Positions 8,770-19,705 of a DNA stretch of 64,000 nt are shown here, piece by piece. Position numbers and translations under genes: made by a program. The stretch spans positions 372,001 through 436,000 of the forward strand of contig CAXUHB010000002.1 of assembly GCA_964250755.1 (NCBI GenBank), read 5' to 3'. The first letter of the stretch is position 1. Every line of letters begins with the position of its first letter. Below the pieces are notes generated by a model. The model searched no databases. It was not told where the DNA came from and saw nothing but the letters and a program-made list of their open reading frames with translations. Origin of the DNA: DASWOJ01 sp964250755 (GTDB taxonomy: Bacteria; Pseudomonadota; Alphaproteobacteria; Acetobacterales; Acetobacteraceae).

Positions 8770-8796
8770 TTAGCACTCCAACCTTGCAAGTGCTGC
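8770..8796 (+). promoter_or_regulatory. Upstream CIRCE-like operator (HrcA site), imperfect
   Basis: TTAGCACTC, then 9 bp, then AAGTGCTGC. The left half matches the CIRCE consensus perfectly. The right half (consensus GAGTGCTAA) has three mismatches. The spacing is exactly the canonical 9 bp. It lies just upstream of the -35 element of the groES promoter. HrcA binding here is inferred. Confidence 0.7.
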
Positions 8797-8803
8797 TTTG
8801 TCC

Positions 8804-8832
8804 TTGACAGACCAAGAAGCTTGCCCTAGATC
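8804..8832 (+). promoter_or_regulatory. groESL promoter
   Basis: TTGACA at 8804-8809, a 17-bp spacer, and TAGATC at 8827-8832. The promoter is bracketed by two CIRCE-type inverted repeats, the normal arrangement for HrcA-repressed groESL. The overlapping CTTGAC...CCCTAGAT pattern could also be read by an RpoH-type heat-shock sigma factor; the two readings cannot be separated by eye. Confidence 0.7.
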
Positions 8833-8833
8833 G

Positions 8834-8860
8834 CTGGCACTCCTCGCCGACGAGTGCTAA
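8834..8860 (+). promoter_or_regulatory. CIRCE operator (HrcA site)
   Basis: CTGGCACTC, a 9-bp spacer, then GAGTGCTAA. The right half is perfect and the left half differs at two outer positions. It begins 2 bp after the -10 element and therefore covers the expected transcription start. This position fits repression by HrcA, which releases under heat shock when GroEL is occupied. The hrcA gene is not in this window. Confidence 0.88.
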
Positions 8861-8915
8861 CACCTGCCCGGCGATGGCAGAACGCGGCAACGCAAATCGA
8901 ATTGGAGCGATCCCA

Positions 8916-9230
8916 ATGAAGTTTCGACCCCTGCATGACCGGATCGTGGTCAAGCGCATCACGGCCGAAGAGAAGACCCGCGGCGGGATCATCATCCCGG
9001 ACACCGCGCAGGAGAAGCCGATGGAGGGCGAGGTCGTCGCCGTCGGCCCGGGTGCCCGCAACGAGCAGGGCGCCGTCGTCGCCCTGGACGTGAAGGCCGG
9101 CGACCGCGTGCTGTTCGGCAAGTGGAGCGGCACCGAGGTGAAGCTGGATGGCGAGGAGCTCCTGATCATGAAGGAGAGCGACATCATGGGCATCATCGAG
9201 GGCCAGGCCGTGACGGCGAAGGCTGCGTAA
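8916..9230 (+). CDS. groES: Co-chaperonin GroES (Hsp10)
   Basis: A 104-residue Hsp10 that forms the heptameric lid of the GroEL folding chamber. The N-terminus MKFRPLHDRIVVKRI is followed by the mobile loop (EEKTRGGIIIPDTAQEKP) and the GWSGTEVK-type region (KWSGTEVKLDGEELLIMKE). The ATG at 8916 is chosen because it gives the family's standard N-terminus and follows TTGGAGC; an in-frame ATG at 8874 would add an unusual extension. It is the first gene of groES-groEL, 45 bp before groEL, under two CIRCE operators. Confidence 0.98.
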   Translation: MKFRPLHDRIVVKRITAEEKTRGGIIIPDTAQEKPMEGEVVAVGPGARNEQGAVVALDVKAGDRVLFGKWSGTEVKLDGEELLIMKESDIMGIIEGQAVTAKAA

Positions 9231-9275
9231 GCAGTCCCGCACGGCGCTTGAATTAACAGTTAAGGATAGAAAGAC

Positions 9276-10931
<1,656 letters not shown>

Positions 10932-10951
10932 GTCCAAGCCGCGCAGACGCC

Positions 10952-10994
10952 AAGCAAAGGGGGGGCGGGCCGCAAGGTCCGCCCCTTCTGCTTT
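10952..10994 (+). terminator. Rho-independent-type terminator after groEL
   Basis: A GGGGCGG stem pairs with CCGCCCC around a short GC-rich loop, with outer pairing AGCA/TGCT and a T-containing run (TTCTGCTTTG) on the 3' side. It starts 20 bp after the groEL stop, so it would end the groESL transcript. The remaining roughly 230 bp up to the first cold-shock gene hold no gene I can support, and probably the promoter and leader of that gene. Confidence 0.65.
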
Positions 10995-11229
10995 GTGCAG
11001 ATCGTGCCGGCACTGTTGCATCGCTGCCGAAGTCGCATGCACAGGTGTTGGCTGTCATGTCGTTGCGATTGACACCAGGGCTTTGTTCTGCGCCCATGCG
11101 GGTTCAGTCGTGTTTTTGACTAGCCTTGCTGCGCCTCCCCCCTGCTTCGGGTGCCCACAAGCCGTCCAAAGGCCCGATTGCTTTGCCCCTGCGCCGTTGC
11201 AGCGGGCTATGACGGAGTGTGACGCAGTT

Positions 11230-11433
11230 ATGGCTACGGGTACAGTGAAGTGGTTCAACGCCACCAAGGGCTTCGGCTTCATCATGCCGCAGGACGGCAG
11301 CAAGGACGTGTTCGTCCACATTACGGCGGTTCAGGCGGCCGGGCTTCGCGGGCTTGATGAGGGGCAGAACGTCACGTTCGACGTGGTGCAGGAGCGCGGC
11401 AAGGCGGCTGCAACCAACCTCAAGCTTGCTTAA
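11230..11433 (+). CDS. Cold-shock domain protein (CspA family), copy 1
   Basis: A 67-residue single CSD protein that binds single-stranded RNA or DNA and melts RNA structure. RNP1 appears as KGFGFIMP and RNP2 as VFVHITAV, preceded by the N-terminal GTVKWFNATKG. It has a long untranslated leader (no gene between the groEL terminator and the start), as usual for csp genes. The ATG at 11230 gives the standard N-terminus. An in-frame ATG at 11209 with a nearer purine run would add seven residues. A near-identical paralogue follows 80 bp downstream. Confidence 0.93.
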   Translation: MATGTVKWFNATKGFGFIMPQDGSKDVFVHITAVQAAGLRGLDEGQNVTFDVVQERGKAAATNLKLA

Positions 11434-11513
11434 CAACGTCTAAACCGTCGTAGTGTTGCGGCGGTTCACGTCACTAGCGCGGCCGGGTCCGCGTGTCTGA
11501 GGAGAGAAGAGTC

Positions 11514-11717
11514 ATGGCTGTCGGCACTGTCAAGTGGTTCAACGCCACCAAGGGCTTCGGGTTCATTATGCCGCAGGACGGCAGCAAGGACGTGTTCGTC
11601 CACATCACGGCGGTCCAGGCGGCGGGGCTGAACGGCCTGAACGACGGCCAGAAGGTGAGCTATGAGGTGGCCATGGAACGCGGCAAGGCTGCTGCGACCA
11701 ACCTCAAGCTGGCTTAG
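11514..11717 (+). CDS. Cold-shock domain protein (CspA family), copy 2
   Basis: A 67-residue CSD protein with the same RNP motifs as copy 1. It differs mainly after residue 35 (NGLNDGQKVSYEVAMERG against RGLDEGQNVTFDVVQERG). The ATG at 11514 has an AGGAG ribosome-binding site at 11500-11504. An in-frame upstream GTG at 11493 is less likely. The pair clearly arose by tandem duplication. A strong terminator hairpin follows. Confidence 0.94.
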   Translation: MAVGTVKWFNATKGFGFIMPQDGSKDVFVHITAVQAAGLNGLNDGQKVSYEVAMERGKAAATNLKLA

Positions 11718-11731
11718 AGGAGCACGCCTTC

Positions 11732-11764
11732 GCCGGGCCGCTTGCGTAGCGGCCCGGCAGCTTC
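11732..11764 (+). terminator. Terminator after the tandem csp genes
   Basis: A perfect 11-bp stem (GCCGGGCCGCT at 11732-11742, AGCGGCCCGGC at 11748-11758) with a 5-nt loop, followed by AGCTTCTT. It lies 14 bp past the csp copy 2 stop and 14 bp before the convergent stop of the next gene. It may serve both directions. Confidence 0.75.
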
Positions 11765-11777
11765 TTGATGGGGCTGT

Positions 11778-12365
11778 TTAGCCGCCGGTCCAAGATGCGG
11801 CGCTGAAGCCTGCCGTCAGCGCATTCTCTGACCGGGTAACTGGCACGGCCCGGGTTGCCCCGGCTTTCTGCATGATGCCGGCGACCTGGTCTGCCTGGGC
11901 CTGCGTCGTCGTACGCACCGCAAGCACGAGTGTGCCGGCAGCGCCGCGTCGGTCGCGTTCCGCCACCGTTGCAGCGTCCGCGGCCTGGCCTGCAGCATTC
12001 GCTGCGGCGGCGGTACCCACGCCGACTGCGGCGGCACCCCCGACTGCCAGTAGTGCCGCCCCTCCGGTGGCGATCACCGCGCCTGCCACGGCCACTGCGC
12101 CGGCATAGCCGGCCATGCTGGTTCCGAGGGTGCGCAACTGGGCTTTGTCGGTGTCATCGGTCGGGTTCTCGGCGCCTTCGGTTGGCGTGTCGGAGCTGCG
12201 GGCGTGCTGCTCCTCCGGCAGGCTGAAGTCGGCGCGGTCGTAACCGGCAAGGGTCAGCTGGGCCAGAGCGTCCTGCATGGTGGCGTCACTGGGAAAGTGG
12301 CCTTGGACCTCTGCAACGGACTCCGCCAGGGCCGGGCCTTGCTTGGTGCCGCTCGTCTCGCTCAT
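11778..12365 (-). CDS. Glycine/alanine-rich stress-type protein with a hydrophobic hairpin, hypothetical
   Basis: A 195-residue protein. Residues 25-50 (ATMQDALAQLTLAGYDRADF) resemble the short alpha/beta repeat of YflT/general-stress 17M-type proteins. A strongly hydrophobic Gly/Ala segment lies in the middle (AGYAGAVAVAGAVIATGGAAL...), and a second similar alpha/beta repeat at the end (LVLAVRTTTQAQADQVAGIM). The ATG at 12365 follows a GGAG site, and upstream in-frame codons have no such support. It probably inserts in the inner membrane through the glycine-zipper-like hairpin. Proximity to the heat- and cold-shock genes is suggestive only. Confidence 0.65.
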   Translation of the reverse strand: MSETSGTKQGPALAESVAEVQGHFPSDATMQDALAQLTLAGYDRADFSLPEEQHARSSDTPTEGAENPTDDTDKAQLRTLGTSMAGYAGAVAVAGAVIATGGAALLAVGGAAAVGVGTAAAANAAGQAADAATVAERDRRGAAGTLVLAVRTTTQAQADQVAGIMQKAGATRAVPVTRSENALTAGFSAASWTGG

Positions 12366-12623
12366 CTCTGCGCTCCCTGATATGGGACGGCAACGCGGGA
12401 GGGGGTGGGGCTGTTCCCGGCGGGTTGCGCGGGGATTGGGCATCGGCCATTGAAGCCTCATGCCAAGCCGCGCAACGCCCGTCTCCGGCCAGGCCGACAG
12501 CCGCACCGGCCTGTCAGGTGCGTCGGCACCATTGTGCCGCAACGTGACCGGGAACTGCGCGGAGATGGTCCGGCATGGCAGAAGGACAGCGGGCGGGCCA
12601 TATCAGCCCTGGAGGCCATCGGC

Positions 12624-13874
12624 ATGACGCCCCGCGTCCTCAATGCGTTGCGGTCTGGGGCTTGGCTCACGCCGCAGCGCCTGACGATCTATCCCCTGAC
12701 CCTGATCGGCGCCTATGCCGCGCTGATCCTCCTGGCGCTGCTGACGGCGACCGGGCCGATGGACGCCTTGCGGCGGCCGCTTGGCACGGATTTCAGCCAG
12801 GTTTGGGCCGCGGGGGTCAGCGTGCTGGCCGGGCACCCGGAGCAGCCCTTCGACCCCGCGCTGCATGAGGCGGCGCAACAGGCCTTGTTCGCGCCGGATA
12901 CCCCTTTTTATGGGTGGCACTATCCGCCCTACTTTCTAGCAGTGGCCGCGCTGCTGGCCTTGCTGCCGTATGTTCCGGCCCTGCTGATCTGGCAGGGGAC
13001 CACCTTCGCGGCCTACCTGTTCGTGGTGCGGCGCATCCTGCCGCACCCGCTGGCGCTGCTGGCGGCGGCGGCGTTCCCGGCGGTACTGGTCAACGCCGCA
13101 CATGGGCACAACGGGTTTCTGACGGCTGCGCTGCTGGGGGGCGGCCTGTTGCTGCTGGACCGGCGGCCGGTGCTGGCCGGGGTGCTGTTGGGCCTGCTGG
13201 CGTACAAGCCGCACCTCGGCCTGGTGCTGCCTGTGGCGCTGCTGGCCGGCCGCCACTGGGCCGGCATCGCATCGGCGGCGGCCACGGTGACTGCAATGAC
13301 GTTGGGCACCCTTGCCGCATTCGGCGCGGGACCCTGGCGGGCCTTCAGGGACAGCTTGCCGTTCACCCGCGTCGTCGTGCTGGAGCATGGGGGCACTGGG
13401 TGGGAAAAGATACAGAGCGCGTTCTCTGCGGTCCGGGCGGCGGGCGCGGGCGTGGACGCTGCCTACGCCGTGCAGGGCGCGGTGACCGCCGCAGTGATCC
13501 TCGCGCTGGCGTGGCTATGGCGTGGGCCAGCGGACATGCGGTTGAAGTCGGCGGCGTTGATGGCGGGCACCCTCCTCAGCACGCCCTATGTGCTGGACTA
13601 CGACATGGCAGTGCTCGGCCCAGCGCTCGCGTTCGTCGTGTCGTGGGAGCGGGAGCGGGAGTTCCGGCCTTGGGTGGCCTCGCTGCTCGCCGCCGTCTGG
13701 ATCGTGCCGTTCGTTGCGCGGGCAGTGGCTCAATACGCGCACGTTCCGGTCGGGCTGATCGCGATGGCGGCCTTCTTCGCCACCACGGCGGCTGCGGCAT
13801 GCACGCCTTCACCGGGCCGCTTGGCAGGAGCGTCAGGGACCTGGAAGACTGGCGGGAGCGGGAGGCGCCCCTAG
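12624..13874 (+). CDS. GT87-type (DUF2029) membrane glycosyltransferase
   Basis: A 416-residue polytopic membrane protein with about ten spans. After the first span comes GTDFSQVWAAG, the acidic position used by polyprenyl-phosphate-mannose-dependent transferases of the DUF2029 family. YGWHYPPYFLAV then matches the family's conserved YPP segment, followed by AYKPHLGLVLP. Known relatives move mannose from a lipid carrier to an extracytoplasmic glycan. Start: the ATG at 12624 follows GGAGG at 12611-12615. Its stop codon overlaps that of the convergent DUF1330 gene. Confidence 0.8.
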   Translation: MTPRVLNALRSGAWLTPQRLTIYPLTLIGAYAALILLALLTATGPMDALRRPLGTDFSQVWAAGVSVLAGHPEQPFDPALHEAAQQALFAPDTPFYGWHYPPYFLAVAALLALLPYVPALLIWQGTTFAAYLFVVRRILPHPLALLAAAAFPAVLVNAAHGHNGFLTAALLGGGLLLLDRRPVLAGVLLGLLAYKPHLGLVLPVALLAGRHWAGIASAAATVTAMTLGTLAAFGAGPWRAFRDSLPFTRVVVLEHGGTGWEKIQSAFSAVRAAGAGVDAAYAVQGAVTAAVILALAWLWRGPADMRLKSAALMAGTLLSTPYVLDYDMAVLGPALAFVVSWEREREFRPWVASLLAAVWIVPFVARAVAQYAHVPVGLIAMAAFFATTAAAACTPSPGRLAGASGTWKTGGSGRRP

Positions 13875-14173
13875 ACGCCTTCCACCAGCACAAGCTCGGA
13901 CACGGTGCTGTCCAGCCTCATGCGGAGCGCCGGAGCATATTCGGGGCTGTGGTAAAAGGCGAGGGCCGCGGCCATGTCCGGAAACTCCACGACGACCAGG
14001 CGCCCCGGCGGCTGCGGTCCCTCCATCGTCTCGATGGAACCCCCGCGCACGAGGTAATGCCCGCCGAACAGGGCGATCACCGGAGTGACTGCGGCGCGGT
14101 AGGCGTCGAAGCCGGAGGGGTCCTTCACGTCAACCCGCGCGATCAGGTAGGCGCGCGTGCTGGAAGCAGTCAT
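13871..14173 (-). CDS. DUF1330 family protein
   Basis: A 100-residue protein with the dimeric ferredoxin-like layout of DUF1330: AYLIARVDVKDPSGFDAY at the N-terminus, then GGHYLVRGGSIETMEG, then RLVVVEFPDMAAALAFYHSPEY. The function is unknown; such proteins often act as small homodimers related to antibiotic-biosynthesis monooxygenases. It is 5 bp downstream of the TerB-like gene on the same strand, probably one transcript. Confidence 0.88.
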   Translation of the reverse strand: MTASSTRAYLIARVDVKDPSGFDAYRAAVTPVIALFGGHYLVRGGSIETMEGPQPPGRLVVVEFPDMAAALAFYHSPEYAPALRMRLDSTVSELVLVEGV

Positions 14174-14178
14174 GGGGG

Positions 14179-14640
14179 CTACGCCCCGCGCCCGATGCGC
14201 TGGTGGCGTGCGCGCGCCGCGCGCTCTATGGCGGAGGCGACCAGCGGATCCATGCGCAGCTCCGCCATCACCAGTTCCAGCATGCGCAGGACCGTCTGCT
14301 TGGCGTGGCGGTCGGCGGCCACGACCTCGCAGGCCAGGGCATATGCGGTTTCCCGCAAGCGAGGCTCCAGCGCGTCGCGGATCATCTGGCCGGCATGCTC
14401 CAGCCCCTCGTCCTCCTCCAGGAGGCCGATGGCGGCCTCGGACGCAGCCTCCAGACGCTCGCTGCTGAAGTCCTGGAAGGCTGGGAGGGTCTGCACAAGG
14501 CCGGACATGACCCCGATCTCCCGGTCTGTGATCGCGCCGTCAGCCGCGGCCACCAGCACCATCGTGCAGACCAGGGCCTCCTGGGGGTCCAATCCGGTTC
14601 TGGCCAGCATCGGTGAATCCTCTGTCGTGTTGGACATCAT
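14179..14640 (-). CDS. TerB-like (tellurite resistance B domain) protein
   Basis: A 153-residue all-helical protein. It shows the TerB-like signature VLVAAADGAITDREIGVM (acidic helix-loop-helix, about residues 28-45) and ADRHAKQTVLRMLELVMAEL near the end. TerB domains bind metal and occur in stress-response proteins; no other ter genes are present. The gene begins 39 bp after the helicase stop and ends 5 bp before DUF1330, forming an apparent three-gene unit. Alternative starts at codons 2 and 11 are possible. Confidence 0.78.
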   Translation of the reverse strand: MMSNTTEDSPMLARTGLDPQEALVCTMVLVAAADGAITDREIGVMSGLVQTLPAFQDFSSERLEAASEAAIGLLEEDEGLEHAGQMIRDALEPRLRETAYALACEVVAADRHAKQTVLRMLELVMAELRMDPLVASAIERAARARHQRIGRGA

Positions 14641-14679
14641 GATCTCGGCAGCTTCGGGGAAAGACGAGGTGCCGGCAAG

Positions 14680-17487
<2,808 letters not shown>

Positions 17488-17649
17488 CTGGGGATATGTA
17501 GGGCGGGGGTGGCGGATGCAGCAATGCGTCTGCTCCATCTCCCTCTGAGCTGGGTCGCGGAGCGGAGAGGGACAAGAAGCGCCTTCTTGCCCGATGCGCG
17601 TTGCGGCCGGGCGCATTATGTTGGGCTTAGCAACTGGGATCGTGCCGCC

Positions 17650-18768
17650 ATGCCGTTTGATGCTGCTGCCTCCTACACGCTCCGGGGCCGCTCTGGGCGC
17701 CAGCCTGCGGCGCGGGCCGTCGCCGTATGGTTGTTCGTCATCTGCGTCATGCTGCTGGTGATGGTGTCGTTGGGAGGTGCCACGCGCCTGACCGGCTCGG
17801 GGCTGTCCATCATGGAGTGGGCGCCGCTGATGGGCACCCTGCCCCCGCTGTCCCAGGCGGAGTGGGAGCGGCTGTATGCGCTGTATCAGCAGATACCGCA
17901 GTACAACCTGGTCAACCACGGGTTCGGGATCGAGGGCTTCAAGGGCATATTCTGGCTGGAGTGGGCGCACCGGCTGTGGGGCCGGCTGATCGGGGTGGCG
18001 TTCCTGGGGCCGCTGCTGTGGTTCGCCGTGCGTGGCGCCATTGACGGACGGCTGGCCCGGCGGTTGGGGGTGCTGTTCCTGCTGGGAGGGCTTCAGGGGG
18101 CGATTGGATGGTTCATGGTGGCCAGCGGCTTCGCGGCGGACAGCACCACGGTCTCGCCCTATCGGCTGGTGGTTCACCTCACGATGGCGATGGTGCTGTA
18201 TTCCGTGATCCTCTGGACGGCGCTCGGGCTGTGGCGGGATGGTGCGTCGTCGGCATCGGCGGCTCCAGCGCCGCCCCCTGTCCTGCGGCGGTTGAGCAAC
18301 GTCGTGCTGCACCTGGTGGCGCTGACGGTGGTGGCAGGCGGCTTCGTCGCGGGGTTGCGGGCCGGGCTGGCCTACAACACGTTCCCGTTGATGGACGGGC
18401 GCTTGGTGCCGGAGGGGTATTGGGCGTTGCCGGGGTTGCGGAATCTGGCGGAGAACATCTCAGCGGTGCAGTTCAACCACCGCCTGATGGCGACAGGCAC
18501 GGCATTGATGGCGTTGGGAACAGTGGCATATGGGCTGCGCGCCGGGGCGGCGGGTATGGTGCGGACGCGGCTGCTGCTGCTGGGAGGTGCGGTGCTGGCG
18601 CAGTATGCGTTGGGAGTCGCGACCCTGCTGTGGGTGGTTCCGGTGGCGCTCGGCACGGCGCACCAGGCGATGGCGATGCTGGTGCTGACAGCGGCGCTGG
18701 CGCTGCTGCACGCGCAGCCCCGGCAGTCCGGGCCTGGTCGGCTGTCCCGGGCGATCCACGGAGGCTGA
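17650..18768 (+). CDS. ctaA: Heme A synthase (CtaA/Cox15 family)
   Basis: A 372-residue, eight-span membrane enzyme that oxidises the C8 methyl of heme O to make heme A for aa3-type oxidases. The four conserved histidines are visible in EWAHRLWGR, VVHLTMAM, FNHRLMA and GTAHQAMAM. GGATRLTGSGLSIMEW near residue 45 is the family signature. The start is the ATG at 17650. It is divergent from the helicase over 162 bp. Its presence implies an aa3 oxidase elsewhere, because the bo3 oxidase in this window uses heme O. Confidence 0.95.
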   Translation: MPFDAAASYTLRGRSGRQPAARAVAVWLFVICVMLLVMVSLGGATRLTGSGLSIMEWAPLMGTLPPLSQAEWERLYALYQQIPQYNLVNHGFGIEGFKGIFWLEWAHRLWGRLIGVAFLGPLLWFAVRGAIDGRLARRLGVLFLLGGLQGAIGWFMVASGFAADSTTVSPYRLVVHLTMAMVLYSVILWTALGLWRDGASSASAAPAPPPVLRRLSNVVLHLVALTVVAGGFVAGLRAGLAYNTFPLMDGRLVPEGYWALPGLRNLAENISAVQFNHRLMATGTALMALGTVAYGLRAGAAGMVRTRLLLLGGAVLAQYALGVATLLWVVPVALGTAHQAMAMLVLTAALALLHAQPRQSGPGRLSRAIHGG

Positions 18769-18892
18769 TGCTCCGGGCTGGTTGGGGCATGGAACGCCTG
18801 CGCGCCCCGGCTCCACGGTCGCAGTGGTCACCCCAGTGGTGCCACTTTCATGCTCCTTGACGGGGAGTGGCGGGCCTCCCTAGTTTCGCCAC

Positions 18893-19702
18893 ATGGAACA
18901 AACCAAAGTCGAGGCGGTGCGGCGTTCCCTCATGGGCGCGGCGCTGCTCGTGGCGTGCCTCTCGCCTGAGGCGGGAAAGGCCCAAGGGCCTTCCCTGCTG
19001 CAGGACCGCGCAGGGCAGGAGTGCCCGCGCAGCCGCCTGCCGGCGCTGAACCTACCGATGCTGCGGGCAGCCCTGAAGACGAACTCCGAAATCGTGATCG
19101 TCGCGCTGGGATCATCGTCCACCCAGGGATGGCACTCCACAGACATCGGGCACAGCTACCCGGCCATTCTGCAAGCCGAGTTGCAGGCCGCCCTGCCTGC
19201 GTCCCATGTGGCCATCGTCAACCGCGGCGTCGGCGGACAGGATGCTGCGGAAATGGTGCCGCGCCTGGCGGCCGACGCCCTCGCGGTGCGGCCCAGCCTG
19301 GTGATCTGGCAGCTTGGCGCCAACGGGGCGATGCGGCATACCGATCCGGAGGTGTTCCGGGATTTGGTGGTCAGCGGGATCGGGATGCTGCAGGCCGGCA
19401 ACGTGGATGTCGTGCTGATGGACAACCAGCGTGCGCCCGCTGTCCTGGCCGCACCGCACCGTGCGCAGTTCGACCAGATATTGTCCGAGAGTGCGGCGCG
19501 CGCCGGAGTGTCCCTGTTCAGCAGGGGCACGCTGATGGACCAATGGCAGGAGGCCGGCCACCCCTACGGCGAATTCGTGTCCGACGACGGAATCCACCAC
19601 AACGACCGGGGCTACCGCTGCGTCGCCAAGGCGCTGGCGGGGTCCATCCTGGAAGGGCTGGGCGTGCTGCCGCCGCCGATCCGCTCGGCATCCCGGCGGT
19701 AG
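18893..19702 (+). CDS. Secreted SGNH/GDSL-type hydrolase
   Basis: A 269-residue protein with an N-terminal signal peptide (hydrophobic GAALLVACLS, likely cleavage after KAQG). The SGNH blocks are recognisable: block I GSSSTQGW with the nucleophile Ser, block II RGVGGQD, block III LGANGAM, and block V DDGIHHNDRGY with the catalytic Asp/His. Relatives deacylate lipids or deacetylate polysaccharides in the periplasm. The substrate is not predictable from sequence. It stands alone, convergent with the regulator gene with 3 bp between stops. Confidence 0.85.
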   Translation: MEQTKVEAVRRSLMGAALLVACLSPEAGKAQGPSLLQDRAGQECPRSRLPALNLPMLRAALKTNSEIVIVALGSSSTQGWHSTDIGHSYPAILQAELQAALPASHVAIVNRGVGGQDAAEMVPRLAADALAVRPSLVIWQLGANGAMRHTDPEVFRDLVVSGIGMLQAGNVDVVLMDNQRAPAVLAAPHRAQFDQILSESAARAGVSLFSRGTLMDQWQEAGHPYGEFVSDDGIHHNDRGYRCVAKALAGSILEGLGVLPPPIRSASRR

Positions 19703-19705
19703 CGC

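Noticed and set aside
11069..11097. Promoter for the first csp gene (TTGACA at 11069-11074)
   Set aside because: The -35 hexamer is perfect, but no acceptable -10 lies at the right spacing.
17488..18312. Upstream extension of the helicase to 1210 codons
   Set aside because: The extra part is antisense to ctaA; the conserved N-terminus begins at 17487.
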